Shown: positions 43,834 through 52,857, counted from the stretch's first letter. The stretch: 64,000 nucleotides of DNA from an uncultured Bacteroidales bacterium (GCA_902782465.1 CACZNH010000011.1:1-64000), one strand, 5' to 3'. Notes: generated by a model from the sequence alone, not told the origin. Numbers and translations: made by a program.

Positions 43834-44877
43834 TCAGTCTGGATTCCAAGAGTGTACACTCTTGGTTTTGTTCTCGAGGAGATCGACCATGCTTTCGAGG
43901 AAAAGGAGCTCGTTTTCCTTGAGTTTGGACTTGGATTTGAGTTGCTTATAGATGCTGGCAAGTTGCCGCATAGCGATTTTCAGGTCGGTCTGGTCAAGCC
44001 CCTCGGTGTCCTTGCACAGGTCATAAAGTTTGGACAGATAGATGTAGTGTGCGCTGTTGTTGTCCTGCAGTTTCTCGACATAGAAGAGCATCTTTTGTAT
44101 CCAACTGTTGGCGTCATTTTTACTTGAACTAGAACTGGATGAGGAAAAAGAGAAGGAATGGCTCTTGTTGTCCGACAAATCAGAGAGTGCTTCTTGGGCT
44201 TTTTCCATGGCAGCTTGATACTTGTCCATACCTTGATGGTACTTTTCCATGCCAGCTTGGAATTGTTCCATGTACTTGTCATAATCGTCCAGATTGATAA
44301 CCACAGAGCTGAGCCGATGGCCATCATTCGCTTTGGCTTTGATGGGGGCATAGGTGGTAATGATGCGCCCGCTGATGCTGTCGCTGTCGTCCATATTGCT
44401 CCACTCCAGGGTGTAGGTCTTGCGGTGCTGCTTGTCGTCGGGAGCGACAAACGCCACGGTGTAACAGTGGTCACAAGCCAATCCCACGACAATGGCATTA
44501 TCCGGGTTATAATAGAGACGATAGCCTTGGAAATCCCTGTCGTTGTCATTCCACCACAGGGTATAGATATCTGCGTTGCTGTTGCCATTCACTTGCTCAT
44601 AGACCTTTTTGGCGTTGTTTATCAGGTCAATGCCATTGTGGTCGATGGTAAACTTGAAGACATCAAGCTGGCCCTCTTTGATTCCGGTCTCGGGGTCGGA
44701 ATAGATACTGACCATTTGCTCACGTGAAGCTAAGGAGACAGCGTTAATGATGTCATCAAAAGCCGTTTGCAGCCTGTCCTCATAGACGTTGGCACTTGCC
44801 ATGAACGTGGTGAACAATGCCATGATCAAGGCCGTGATGACGGCAATGATTGAGATGTTATTATTTAGAGTCTTCAT
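43834..44877 (-). CDS. Secreted or membrane-anchored protein of unknown function in the sigma factor unit
   Basis: 347 aa. N-terminal hydrophobic segment (about 9-30, signal or anchor). A globular domain (about 32-190) is followed by a helix-rich segment with heptads (MEQFQAGMEKYHQGMDKYQAAMEKAQEALS), a serine-rich spacer of about 12 residues (SFSFSSSSSSSSK) and helical C-terminus. No recognised family. It overlaps the anti-sigma gene by 4 bp (ATGA), which suggests translational coupling and a role in the same pathway. Confidence 0.65.
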   Translation of the reverse strand: MKTLNNNISIIAVITALIMALFTTFMASANVYEDRLQTAFDDIINAVSLASREQMVSIYSDPETGIKEGQLDVFKFTIDHNGIDLINNAKKVYEQVNGNSNADIYTLWWNDNDRDFQGYRLYYNPDNAIVVGLACDHCYTVAFVAPDDKQHRKTYTLEWSNMDDSDSISGRIITTYAPIKAKANDGHRLSSVVINLDDYDKYMEQFQAGMEKYHQGMDKYQAAMEKAQEALSDLSDNKSHSFSFSSSSSSSSKNDANSWIQKMLFYVEKLQDNNSAHYIYLSKLYDLCKDTEGLDQTDLKIAMRQLASIYKQLKSKSKLKENELLFLESMVDLLENKTKSVHSWNPD

Positions 44878-45551
44878 AATGCCGGGATATTGGTTGATGG
44901 TTGGTTGTTTAATTCGTTTTCTATTTCCTGGTTGAGGTCGATAAACACGATGTTACCGTCCTCGTCCTGTATGGCCTTGTAGCCCATCGCTTCCATGTCG
45001 ATGATGAAGGCACGGCGCTTCAGGTCGTCGAGTTCGCGTTGCAGGCGCTCGTTCTCGCGGGCCAGGCTGTCGTTACGGGCCTTCAAGCGGCGTGTGGATC
45101 TGGACGACCGTGCATTTCGTGCCGGTGCAGCTTGCCGTGCTGGAGATGCAGAAGCCAGTTGCAGGGGCTCGGTTTCCACAACAGGTGGGGTAGCGACAGA
45201 GTCAACTGTTTCAGCGATGAAAGGTGGCGAATCGGTTATAGTGGACTGTGTCGGCTGATGTAGCACAGTGGTTCCCACAATGGCGGCGGTGATGACGGCT
45301 GCGGCAGCGATACCCCACCATTGGCGGCCCATCTGCCTGTTCAATGACAGGTGCGGCGCTTGCTCGCTCACCAGGTCTCCCTTCATGCCGCGGTCAAAGT
45401 AGTCGAACATGTCACGGTAGTCCTCCCACTCCGCGGGCACGTCGCCGCTGCGGAAGTAGTCGGCCAGCAGGGCCTCTTCTTCCACGGTGGTCTGCCCGTC
45501 CATGAACTTGTCGAGCAGTGCCTCAATTTGTTGATGTGAATACCGTTTCAT
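44874..45551 (-). CDS. Membrane anti-sigma factor-like protein
   Basis: 225 aa. N-terminal cytoplasmic segment with the pattern IEALLDKFMDGQTTVEEEALLADYFRSGDVPAEWEDYRDMFDYF, common in Bacteroidetes proteins encoded next to ECF sigma factors. One transmembrane helix at about 79-99 (WWGIAAAAVITAAIVGTTVL) and a periplasmic coiled coil (about 150-190). It probably sequesters the sigma factor encoded immediately upstream, with which it overlaps by 4 bp. It lacks the FecR domain of Bacteroidetes sugar-linked anti-sigmas. Confidence 0.7.
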   Translation of the reverse strand: MKRYSHQQIEALLDKFMDGQTTVEEEALLADYFRSGDVPAEWEDYRDMFDYFDRGMKGDLVSEQAPHLSLNRQMGRQWWGIAAAAVITAAIVGTTVLHQPTQSTITDSPPFIAETVDSVATPPVVETEPLQLASASPARQAAPARNARSSRSTRRLKARNDSLARENERLQRELDDLKRRAFIIDMEAMGYKAIQDEDGNIVFIDLNQEIENELNNQPSTNIPAL

Positions 45552-46114
45552 TGTCTTTCCTTTTTATATTGCCTGATTTCTTCCAGCAGTTGCCGTCGTG
45601 CACGTGCCAGCAGCGTGCTCACGCTTGACTCCTTGATGCCCAGAATGCCGGCGATTTTGGCGTTGTCGCAGTGTTCCACTTGCCTCATGTGCAGCACTGC
45701 GTGCAGGGTGGGCGGCAAATCCCTGATGCGCTCCTGTAGCCATTGTTCGTCCTCACGCTGCACGATGATGTCCAGGGGCGAGGGGGACGTCTGGCTCACG
45801 GCTTGCCGCTCGTCGAGCGGCAGTGGCGGCTTGCGCCGGGCGCGGTTCAGGGTCAGGTGGCGGGCAATCGTCGAGGCATAGCCTTCGGGATTGTGGAGCC
45901 GGGGCTCGTCACGCATTTGCATAATCCTGTCGCGACTCTGCCGTTCAAGCTCGCTTGATGGCGCTCGCTGCTCCAGAATCTGCCACAGGCGCAGCATCGT
46001 CTCCTGGGCGATGTCCTCGGCTGTGTCGGCATCGGCGCCCGCTGTTGCGGCCGCTTGCAGAGCCAATGCCCTGAGCCGAGGTGCCTCGTGTTCAAATGCG
46101 TCTTTCGTCATCAA
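45548..46114 (-). CDS. ECF-type RNA polymerase sigma factor
   Basis: 188 aa. Region 2 is about 12-90 (ADADTAEDIAQETMLRLWQ) and region 4 about 128-180 (LPPTLHAVLHMRQVEHCDNAKIAGILGIKESSVSTLLARARRQL), with no region 3, as in extracytoplasmic-function sigma factors. First gene of a four-gene unit with anti-sigma, unknown secreted protein and outer-membrane receptor. It likely transcribes the receptor or other surface genes when the anti-sigma is released. The start at 46114 is MMTK; the next Met is equally possible. Confidence 0.9.
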   Translation of the reverse strand: MMTKDAFEHEAPRLRALALQAAATAGADADTAEDIAQETMLRLWQILEQRAPSSELERQSRDRIMQMRDEPRLHNPEGYASTIARHLTLNRARRKPPLPLDERQAVSQTSPSPLDIIVQREDEQWLQERIRDLPPTLHAVLHMRQVEHCDNAKIAGILGIKESSVSTLLARARRQLLEEIRQYKKERQ

Positions 46115-46222
46115 ATTCTGTTCGTTTTTCGATTGCTACACTACTATAACACGTTAGGCTCCCGTTTTTGAACAGCAAAACGGGATTATTTAAGTTTTTT
46201 TAGCCAAAAAATCAAAAAAGCC

Positions 46223-47497
46223 TCAATGCGTCATGTGATTGTGGGAGAAAAGGCGTTGCGGCAGCTCCATGGCAAGGATGATGCCCAAGACAATGGCCAT
46301 GGCGATTTTGCAGGCCACCCATCCGCTCTGCATCGAGAGGCCGAACTGTTCGTCGGTGAGGTAATATGTGAACCAGAAAATGCCTGCTCCCGGCACCAGC
46401 GGGAAGATGCCGCACAGGAGAAATCCCTGGGCTGGGATACGGAACGGGATGGCAGCGAAGCGGGAAAGGATGCAGACCACCGTGGATGCCACAAAGGTAG
46501 CACCTGTGGCCGAAGCACCGAACTGGCGCACAAGAATCAGGTAAATCGCCCATCCGATGGCGCCAATCACGCCTGCGGGAATATAGTGTTCACGGTCAAT
46601 GCCGAAGAGCAACGCAAATGCAGCCGTACCGGTAAATGCCGCGATGAATTGCCAGAACAGGCTGGCCGTCTCTGGGCTGACCATCATGGTCAGCTCTGCT
46701 ACGCCACTGTGCATTGAACCGTCAAGAATAAATGCGAGTGACACACCCACTGCGATGCAGAAGAAACCGAGCATTGCATCGGTGAGACGTGTAAAGCCGG
46801 CAAGGTAGTCCGAGTTGGCCAGGTCGCGCACGCCATTGATAAAAGGCACTCCGGGTATCAGTGGCATGATGGCGCCGATGATGATGTTGGCAAGGCTGAG
46901 GCCGGAGCCTATGCGCCAAGCGAGAATGCAGAGCATCGTGGCCAACAGTGCATTGCAGACGCCACTGACAATCTTTGAAAAATAACGGCTGCTCACACCC
47001 ATGACAAAGCCATACAGCAGCAGCCCAACGACAAGGGCCACTCCACACTCGGCCCATCCTCCGCCAAACACGGCGCAGAAGCCTGCGGCACCGATTCCGG
47101 AGCCCAGAATCTGTTCCCATGCCGGTTTGGGTGCGGCAGTGCTAATCTGTTCCAGCCGTTCTCGGGCTTCGGCCAATCCTGCTTTGCCGTTGGCGATATC
47201 ATAGCTCAGGCGGTTTACGGCCACCACTTTAGACAGTTGGATGCCCCTGATGGGGATGAATTCCACGTTGGCATAGGTGGATGCCTGTCCTCCCGACTTG
47301 GTGATTTTATTGGCATGGCCTGTTGTGAAAATGCCGTTGGAGAGCACAAAGAAATTGCCCGAGTCGACACCATAATGCGATGCGATGCGGCTCATGATAT
47401 CTTCAACTCGCGAGATTTCAGCTCCGTTCTCCAGCAGGATGTGTCCCGCCTTGGCAGCTACATCCAGTACTTCGGTAAAATCAGCTTGGTTGGTCAT
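46223..47497 (-). CDS. Threonine/serine exporter family protein (ThrE-like, fused)
   Basis: 424 aa fusing the two halves found separately in E. coli as YjjP and YjjB. The N-terminal domain (about 1-125: LLENGAEISRVEDIM...FVLSNGIFTT) is followed by about ten transmembrane helices (ASGFCAVFGGGW, GAIMPLIPGVPFINGVRDL). It would export threonine or serine, or succinate as for YjjPB, through the inner membrane. It lies 42 bp after the CPBP protease gene. Confidence 0.88.
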   Translation of the reverse strand: MTNQADFTEVLDVAAKAGHILLENGAEISRVEDIMSRIASHYGVDSGNFFVLSNGIFTTGHANKITKSGGQASTYANVEFIPIRGIQLSKVVAVNRLSYDIANGKAGLAEARERLEQISTAAPKPAWEQILGSGIGAAGFCAVFGGGWAECGVALVVGLLLYGFVMGVSSRYFSKIVSGVCNALLATMLCILAWRIGSGLSLANIIIGAIMPLIPGVPFINGVRDLANSDYLAGFTRLTDAMLGFFCIAVGVSLAFILDGSMHSGVAELTMMVSPETASLFWQFIAAFTGTAAFALLFGIDREHYIPAGVIGAIGWAIYLILVRQFGASATGATFVASTVVCILSRFAAIPFRIPAQGFLLCGIFPLVPGAGIFWFTYYLTDEQFGLSMQSGWVACKIAMAIVLGIILAMELPQRLFSHNHMTH

Positions 47498-47539
47498 TTT
47501 TGCAATGGGTTTTCTTGCTTGTTTTTCAGTTTAGTGTGA

Positions 47540-48370
47540 TTACTCTACTTGGCGTCGGTGACGGTTGTAGAGGAAGACGATGGTAAGTATTATGCCGTAG
47601 ATGACGGCGATGATGGAGGCTTCGGGACCAAAGGCGCCTCCAGTGATAATATCGGGGCCGCTGACGGTGGTGGCAAGTATCGTGTCGCCCGCATCAGCGC
47701 CCGAGACCGCAAGTCCGAAGATGTTGCCCTGGGTATAGTTCCACGCCCAGTGGATGCCGATGGGTACCCACAGCGTGCCTGACCACTTGTAGGCAGCGGC
47801 AATCAGCAGCCCTGCCTCGACAGAGATGGCAAGCGACGACCACCACGTGGCATTGTCATTGGGCATGTGTGCAAACCCGAAAAACAGGGCCGACACCAGT
47901 AGGGCCACCCAGGTATTCCAGCGCTCGTCAATCCAGCGGAAGATGACGCCGCGGCAAATCATCTCCTCGCCCACGGCAACACCAAGGAACATCATGATGA
48001 CACTGAATTGCTTTTCGCCCGAAAAAGCGCTCCATTGCACTGTAGCACAGCCTGTTGCCGAGATGGTGCACACCACAATCACCATATAGATGAAACCCAC
48101 AAGCAGACCCAGTAACATGTGGGGGACGAGGCGGCGCAACGGCAGGTCGGTGGGCCAATGCTTCTCCATCAGCTTGACAAACAAGGCATACATGCCCAGG
48201 ATGATGGCGGCGAATACGATAGTCAGCCCCGGGTGATGGATGTTGTCCGATATCTCAAAACCAGTGACCAACAAGCCATAACCAATGAAGGAAAGGATAA
48301 TAGCTGTGATAAACAGCAAGAGCCATTTCCATAGTGGACATTTTTTATAATGAGTAGCCGTTGTTGCCAT
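47540..48370 (-). CDS. CPBP-family intramembrane metalloprotease
   Basis: 276 aa with about eight transmembrane helices. The family motifs are visible: GEEMICRG (EExxxR, residues about 139-144), FGFAHMPN (FxxxH) and HWAWNYTQG (HxxxN). CPBP proteins (CAAX and bacteriocin-processing) cleave within membranes; bacterial ones act in bacteriocin immunity or unknown processing. The gene begins 7 bp after crcB and is probably cotranscribed. Confidence 0.9.
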   Translation of the reverse strand: MATTATHYKKCPLWKWLLLFITAIILSFIGYGLLVTGFEISDNIHHPGLTIVFAAIILGMYALFVKLMEKHWPTDLPLRRLVPHMLLGLLVGFIYMVIVVCTISATGCATVQWSAFSGEKQFSVIMMFLGVAVGEEMICRGVIFRWIDERWNTWVALLVSALFFGFAHMPNDNATWWSSLAISVEAGLLIAAAYKWSGTLWVPIGIHWAWNYTQGNIFGLAVSGADAGDTILATTVSGPDIITGGAFGPEASIIAVIYGIILTIVFLYNRHRRQVE

Positions 48371-48377
48371 ATCCTTA

Positions 48378-48755
48378 TTATTTCATCACCGTTTGTGAAA
48401 GCCAGTTGCCTAACAGCAGAGCGATAAAGCCCACAGCGAGTGAGGCGAGCAGGTACATGGCGGGCATGAGCATATTGCCATCCTTGGCCAATGTGCCGCA
48501 CTCGTTGATGAAGGTGGAAAAGGTGGTGAAACCGCCGCAAAATCCCGTCGTGAGCAACAGCCGCGTCGTGGGTGACATCCAGCCGCCGTCCCATTTCAGG
48601 CCATAGAGCAGCCCGATGAGGAAACACCCCACCACATTGACGGTAAATGTCCCCAGCGGGAACCCCGCCGCAACGGGCAGAAGTCTCGAGACGACATATC
48701 GCAGCCCTCCACCGAGGAAACTGCCAAGCCCCACTATCATAAAATCCTTGAACAT
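48378..48755 (-). CDS. crcB: Fluoride ion transporter CrcB/Fluc
   Basis: 125 aa with four transmembrane helices. Motifs: GLGSFLGGGLRYVVSR, GTFTVNVVGCFLIGLLYG and GFCGGFTTFSTF, the fluoride pore signature. It forms a dual-topology dimer that expels fluoride. I use ATG 48755; a GTG precedes it at 48758. A TAccTTTG box (48768-48761) ends only 5 bp upstream, so the message may be leaderless. No fluoride riboswitch fold was seen upstream. Confidence 0.93.
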   Translation of the reverse strand: MFKDFMIVGLGSFLGGGLRYVVSRLLPVAAGFPLGTFTVNVVGCFLIGLLYGLKWDGGWMSPTTRLLLTTGFCGGFTTFSTFINECGTLAKDGNMLMPAMYLLASLAVGFIALLLGNWLSQTVMK

Positions 48756-48760
48756 CACTG

Positions 48761-48768
48761 CAAAGGTA
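48761..48768 (-). promoter_or_regulatory. -7-like box immediately before crcB
   Basis: TAccTTTG on the minus strand, 5 bp from the ATG. If used, transcription would begin at or next to the start codon. Confidence 0.45.
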
Positions 48769-49059
48769 TGAAAAAGTTTTGGGTTTTCACTCCCTGGCTT
48801 GAAGTTTCTGCTTAGGAAATCCGCTGATGCACGTAAAAGATATTTTTATCTGTGTGGCAGATGCCGTAAAATCGATGAAATGATGCAAAATCTCAACGAA
48901 ATCGGTTTAGATTTTTGGGATATAGATAAACCTTTAATTTATTGTAAGACTGATGGATAGTTTTTGTTTTGGTTTAGATTTTTCCTTTGATATGGTGTGA
49001 ATTGAGCTAATTATGTGTACCTTTGCCTATCAACATCAAAAGAAATAACAATAACCAAG
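48769..49059. other. Gap of about 290 bp between crcB and the amylase gene
   Basis: AT-rich region holding the divergent promoters: the crcB -7 box at its left edge and TAccTTTG at 49018-49025 for the amylase. I see no further gene, repeat or RNA structure. Confidence 0.6.
49018..49025 (+). promoter_or_regulatory. Putative -7 box of the PUL amylase gene
   Basis: TAccTTTG, 34 bp before the ATG at 49060. The nearest TTTG upstream (48986-48989) is 28 bp away, too far for a standard promoter, so an activator may be needed. Confidence 0.55.
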
Positions 49060-50949
49060 ATGAAACGTTTATTTTCAACTTCCATCCTAGTGATGATAGT
49101 CTTGCTCGTCCAGGCTGCGGTCTATGAACCCACGCTGTCGAGCGATAGCGAAGTATGTGTGTTTTTTGAGGCTGACGGCACGGTGACCGATGCCCCCAAG
49201 ATTTGGGCATGGGAAGGCAATACCGACGGCCGCACCTATGTGGGGACGGCATGGCCCGGTCCTGCTATGACCTATATGGGTGATACCCAGAGCGGAAACA
49301 AAATCTACAAGTGGACCTATACCGGCTCGCTGGCGACCCCCACGGGACTCATTTTCACCTGGAACAATGAGGGCGGACGTGTCGATGGCACGTTCAACAA
49401 TCATGGCTACTATGTGATGGGCCGCCTGACCAAGGTCATCGGGGCAGGGCAGAGCACCTTTGTTCCCAACCAGAATGTCATCTATCAGCTTGACCTGTAC
49501 AACTTTACCAGTGCGGGCACCCTGGCCGCCGCCCAGCAGCGCCTGGACTACCTCAAGGACCTGGGCATCGACGTCATCTGGCTCATGCCCATCCATCCGC
49601 GTGGCCAGCAGGGTCGCATCGGTTCGCTGGGCAGTCCTTACGCTCCCCGCGACTATCATGCGGTGAACAGCGATTTCGGTACGCTGGCCGACCTGCAGGC
49701 GTTTGTCGCCGCCGCCCATCAGCGCGGTATGCAGGTGTGGCTCGACTGGGTCGCCAACCACACCGCCAAGGACAACGTGTGGATTACCCAGCACCGCGAA
49801 TATTACAACTCCACGCTCACCAGCCCCAACGGCTATGGCGACGTCTATCAGCTGGACTACAGCAAGGAGGCTACCCAACTGGCGATGATTGAGGCCATGG
49901 AGTACTGGGTGGACCAGGCCGACATCGACGGCTTCCGTTGCGACTACATCAGCAGCAACACCATCCCCACAAGTTTCTGGACCCGCGCCATCAAGGCGTT
50001 GAAGGAGTTCAAGCCCGGCAAGACCGTCACCATGCTGGGCGAGGGTGACATGGCCAACAGCGTGCAGCGCCTGCTCGTGTGCGGCTGGGACTATGACTAC
50101 GCTTGGGGCTTCCAGTCGGCGCTGGTCAACAACAAGACCAACCCGTCGGGCGTCCTCTCGCAGTGCCGCAACCTGGTGGGTGACATGCGATTCACCGACA
50201 TGAGCCGCATGGTCTACCTCACCAACCACGACCAGAACTACAACAGCTCGATGAATACCCAGTACGGCAACAACGTCTATGCCTTCACGGTGCTCACGTT
50301 CACCCTCTACGGCATGCCGCTGCTCTACAACGGCCAGGAGACGGGTTACCTGTTGTCGCGCAAGCTGGACTACTTCAACCGCACGCCCATCAACTGGAAC
50401 AGCGTTGACAGCAAGATGGTGAACACCGTCAAGGCCTTGACGGCCCTCAAGCACAGCTGCGACGCCCTCATCGACAATGGCGACCGCGCCACCGAGGTGA
50501 CCTTCCTGAACACGGGCAACAACAACCTGATGGCCTATGTCCGCCACCACAACGACCAGCAGTGCCTGGTAGTGCTCAACTTGGGCAGCTCTCAGGTGAG
50601 CACCGTGGTCTCGGGCATCGAGGCCGGCGAGTGGAAACTGGCCATCGATGTCAACAACATCTCGGCTGGCTTGACCTCCCAGCCCGTGCAGCTCAACGCT
50701 ACGCAGAGCTTCACTGTGCCTGCCGGCGGCTTCAAGGTCTATGTCAAGGGTGAGCCCAGGCCCGGTTATCTGCAGGGCGACGTGAACCTGGACGGCAGTG
50801 TGAACATCTCGGATATTTCGGAGCTTATTGACCTTATCCTTAATGGGACGGTACCTGCCGAGATTTTTGCCTATGCTGATGTCAACGGCGACGGTTCGGT
50901 CAACATCTCTGACATCACAATGGTGATAGACATTATATTAAATGGTTAA
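49060..50949 (+). CDS. Secreted alpha-amylase (GH13) with N-terminal starch-binding module and dockerin
   Basis: 629 aa. Sec signal (MKRLFSTSILVMIVLLVQAA) without a lipobox. A CBM26-like starch-binding domain (about 22-115: VCVFFEADGT...IWAWEGNTDGRTYVGTAWPG) precedes the GH13 barrel with DWVANH, nucleophile D295 in FRCDYIS, acid/base E328 in LGEGDM, stabiliser D391 in TNHDQN. The C-terminal dockerin (about 570-629) has DVNLDGSVNISDISELIDLIL and DVNGDGSVNISDITMVIDIIL. ATG 49060 is chosen over 49015 because it begins a clean signal peptide. First gene of the starch locus, taking the place of SusG. Confidence 0.92.
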   Translation: MKRLFSTSILVMIVLLVQAAVYEPTLSSDSEVCVFFEADGTVTDAPKIWAWEGNTDGRTYVGTAWPGPAMTYMGDTQSGNKIYKWTYTGSLATPTGLIFTWNNEGGRVDGTFNNHGYYVMGRLTKVIGAGQSTFVPNQNVIYQLDLYNFTSAGTLAAAQQRLDYLKDLGIDVIWLMPIHPRGQQGRIGSLGSPYAPRDYHAVNSDFGTLADLQAFVAAAHQRGMQVWLDWVANHTAKDNVWITQHREYYNSTLTSPNGYGDVYQLDYSKEATQLAMIEAMEYWVDQADIDGFRCDYISSNTIPTSFWTRAIKALKEFKPGKTVTMLGEGDMANSVQRLLVCGWDYDYAWGFQSALVNNKTNPSGVLSQCRNLVGDMRFTDMSRMVYLTNHDQNYNSSMNTQYGNNVYAFTVLTFTLYGMPLLYNGQETGYLLSRKLDYFNRTPINWNSVDSKMVNTVKALTALKHSCDALIDNGDRATEVTFLNTGNNNLMAYVRHHNDQQCLVVLNLGSSQVSTVVSGIEAGEWKLAIDVNNISAGLTSQPVQLNATQSFTVPAGGFKVYVKGEPRPGYLQGDVNLDGSVNISDISELIDLILNGTVPAEIFAYADVNGDGSVNISDITMVIDIILNG

Positions 50950-50988
50950 TTAAACACATTTGGCTCTGTGGCAATCTGGAGAGGGAAT

Positions 50989-52644
50989 ATGGCTTTCGCA
51001 ACGTGCGTCAAGCGGTGGCTTTTGGTGCTGCTTGCACTAGCTGCGGCATTTGGGGCTGTAGCGTCATCGCAAGAGGACAAATTCAGGCGACTGGACAGCC
51101 TGATTGCCGCCCAGCCGGCTATCATTGCCGACAAGGAGCGGCAGCTGTCGATGATGAAGGTGCGGCTGGCCAGTGTGCATGCCCCGATTGAGCGCTACGA
51201 GGCCCTGAAGATGCTGTATGAGCAGTATGCTGCCTACCAGTATGACTCGGCCTACTCCTACGTGGCCCAGTGCATTCGCCTGGCCGAGTCGATGGGCGAC
51301 AATGTCCGGCTCAACGAGGCGCGCCTCAATCTGGCGCACATCCTCTCCACCGCCTGCCTGATGGACAAGGCGCAACAGACGCTCAACCTCATCGACACCG
51401 CCCACCTGTCACTGGACCGGTTGCTCCAGTATCGTCGCACCAAGACCAACATGTACATCTATCAGGCCGAGTATGCGCATGGCACACAGTATTCTCCATA
51501 CTATATCAACCAGCTGATAGCCCTGCGCCGTGGCATCACGGCGATGGACTTGCCGCGTGACAACGTGAACTTCCTGCTCACTGTCGCCGAGGTTGATGCC
51601 GATGCCGGGCGTTATGACAGCGCCATGGCCCTGCTCGACAGCCTGATGCGGAATTACGGCAGCGGTGACCGCCTGTACTCCATCATCACGAGCATGATGT
51701 CCTTCTACTGCTCCCAGAAGGGCGACAAGGAAGCCCAGATACAGTACCTCATCAAGAGTGCCGAGAGCGACCTGGAAGGTTGTATCCGCGAGAACACGTC
51801 GTTGCGCACGATTGCCGATCTCCTCTTTGACGAGGGGGACATCGACCGTGCTTACCGTTACATGCGTGTGGCGGTGGACGATGCCAACTTTTACGGCACG
51901 CGTCTGCGCAACATCCAGGCATCGCGCATCGTGCCCAAAATCCTCAATGCCTATCAGACCAAGCAGGAGCAGGGCCGTCGCAACATGATGTGGCTGCTGG
52001 CGGCCATCTCAGTCATCGCTGCGTTGCTCGTGGTGGGCGTCATCGCCATCTATCAGTTGCTCAAGCGTTACCGCCGCCTGAATGAGCAGAAGAAGGCCAT
52101 CAACGAGCAGTTGCGGCAGGTCAATGCCCAGTTGGGCGATACCGTCGACCAGCTGAATGAAACCAACGGCCTGCTACGTGAGCGCGAGAAACTCAAGGAG
52201 GAGTACATCGCCCGCTTCCTGACGCTCTCGAGCCGTTTCATCGACCGGGGCGAGGAACAGCGCAAGGCGCTTTACCGCCTGCACCGCGACCGCAAGACCG
52301 ATGAACTGGCCAAGCAGTTGAAGAGCACCCACTTCGGCAGCGAGAATGCCCAGTTGTTCTATGAGAACTTTGACAACGCTTTCCTGAACATCTATCCGAA
52401 CTTCGTTGACGAGGTGAACAAACTGCTTCAGGAGGACGGCAAAATCGAGGTCAAGCAGGGCAAGCGACTCACCACCGAATCGCGCGTGCTGGCGCTCATC
52501 CGCATCGGCATTACCGACAACCAAAGCATTGCCAACATCCTGCGGGCAAGCCTGACGACCATCTACACCTACCGCTCCAAGCTCAAGGCGCGTGCCATCG
52601 ACAAGGACGACTTTGAGACCCGCGTCAAGGACATCGACTGCTAG
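50989..52644 (+). CDS. SusR-like membrane regulator (TPR sensor, transmembrane helix, C-terminal HTH)
   Basis: 551 aa from ATG 50989 (a GTG lies in frame at 50968). Signal peptide about 1-26, a periplasmic TPR-like helical sensor (about 30-325), one transmembrane helix (about 335-358, MMWLLAAISVIAALLVVGVIAIYQLL), a cytoplasmic coiled coil (about 360-410) and a C-terminal domain ending in a LuxR-type helix-turn-helix (LALIRIGITDNQSIANILRASLTTIYTYRSKLKARA). This is the layout of the Bacteroidetes DUF6377 regulators, to which SusR belongs as I recall. Placed between the amylase and susC, it should sense maltooligosaccharide in the periplasm and activate the locus. Confidence 0.85.
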   Translation: MAFATCVKRWLLVLLALAAAFGAVASSQEDKFRRLDSLIAAQPAIIADKERQLSMMKVRLASVHAPIERYEALKMLYEQYAAYQYDSAYSYVAQCIRLAESMGDNVRLNEARLNLAHILSTACLMDKAQQTLNLIDTAHLSLDRLLQYRRTKTNMYIYQAEYAHGTQYSPYYINQLIALRRGITAMDLPRDNVNFLLTVAEVDADAGRYDSAMALLDSLMRNYGSGDRLYSIITSMMSFYCSQKGDKEAQIQYLIKSAESDLEGCIRENTSLRTIADLLFDEGDIDRAYRYMRVAVDDANFYGTRLRNIQASRIVPKILNAYQTKQEQGRRNMMWLLAAISVIAALLVVGVIAIYQLLKRYRRLNEQKKAINEQLRQVNAQLGDTVDQLNETNGLLREREKLKEEYIARFLTLSSRFIDRGEEQRKALYRLHRDRKTDELAKQLKSTHFGSENAQLFYENFDNAFLNIYPNFVDEVNKLLQEDGKIEVKQGKRLTTESRVLALIRIGITDNQSIANILRASLTTIYTYRSKLKARAIDKDDFETRVKDIDC

Positions 52645-52797
52645 ACCATCACCGTGCCCCTCACCTTGCCAACTCATCAAGGGACGGAAATGGACGGGAT
52701 GAACGATGGTATTTCATGGAATGGGTGTTTAAAATGAGTTAGATTTTTGTTGGATGGATGGATATTGAAATATTTGAAAATCAACACGTTATTTTTG

Positions 52798-52812
52798 AAT
52801 CAAAGTTTGATT
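52798..52812. promoter_or_regulatory. Candidate SusR-type operator upstream of susC
   Basis: AATCAAA-G-TTTGATT is a perfect palindrome 38 bp upstream of the -7 box, where an activator would sit. I did not see the same palindrome before the other starch genes. Assignment to the SusR-like protein is inferred. Confidence 0.5.
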
Positions 52813-52849
52813 TTTGTTTGAACCACTTTTAGGGGTTGCGTGTGCATTG

Positions 52850-52857
52850 TAAATTTG
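52850..52857 (+). promoter_or_regulatory. -7 box of the susCDE operon
   Basis: TAaaTTTG, 88 bp before the susC ATG. The -33 box is missing at standard spacing, as expected for an activator-dependent sus promoter. Confidence 0.6.

Noticed and set aside
48769-48900. Fluoride riboswitch upstream of crcB
   Set aside because: No riboswitch-like conserved sequence or fold was found, and the -7 box is only 5 bp from the ATG, leaving no room for one.
49087-50550. Minus-strand ORF opposite the amylase gene
   Set aside because: Same reason: an antisense shadow of a GC-biased gene with clear GH13 motifs on the plus strand. Similar shadows opposite murF, argS, SusC, SusE and GH97 were also dropped.
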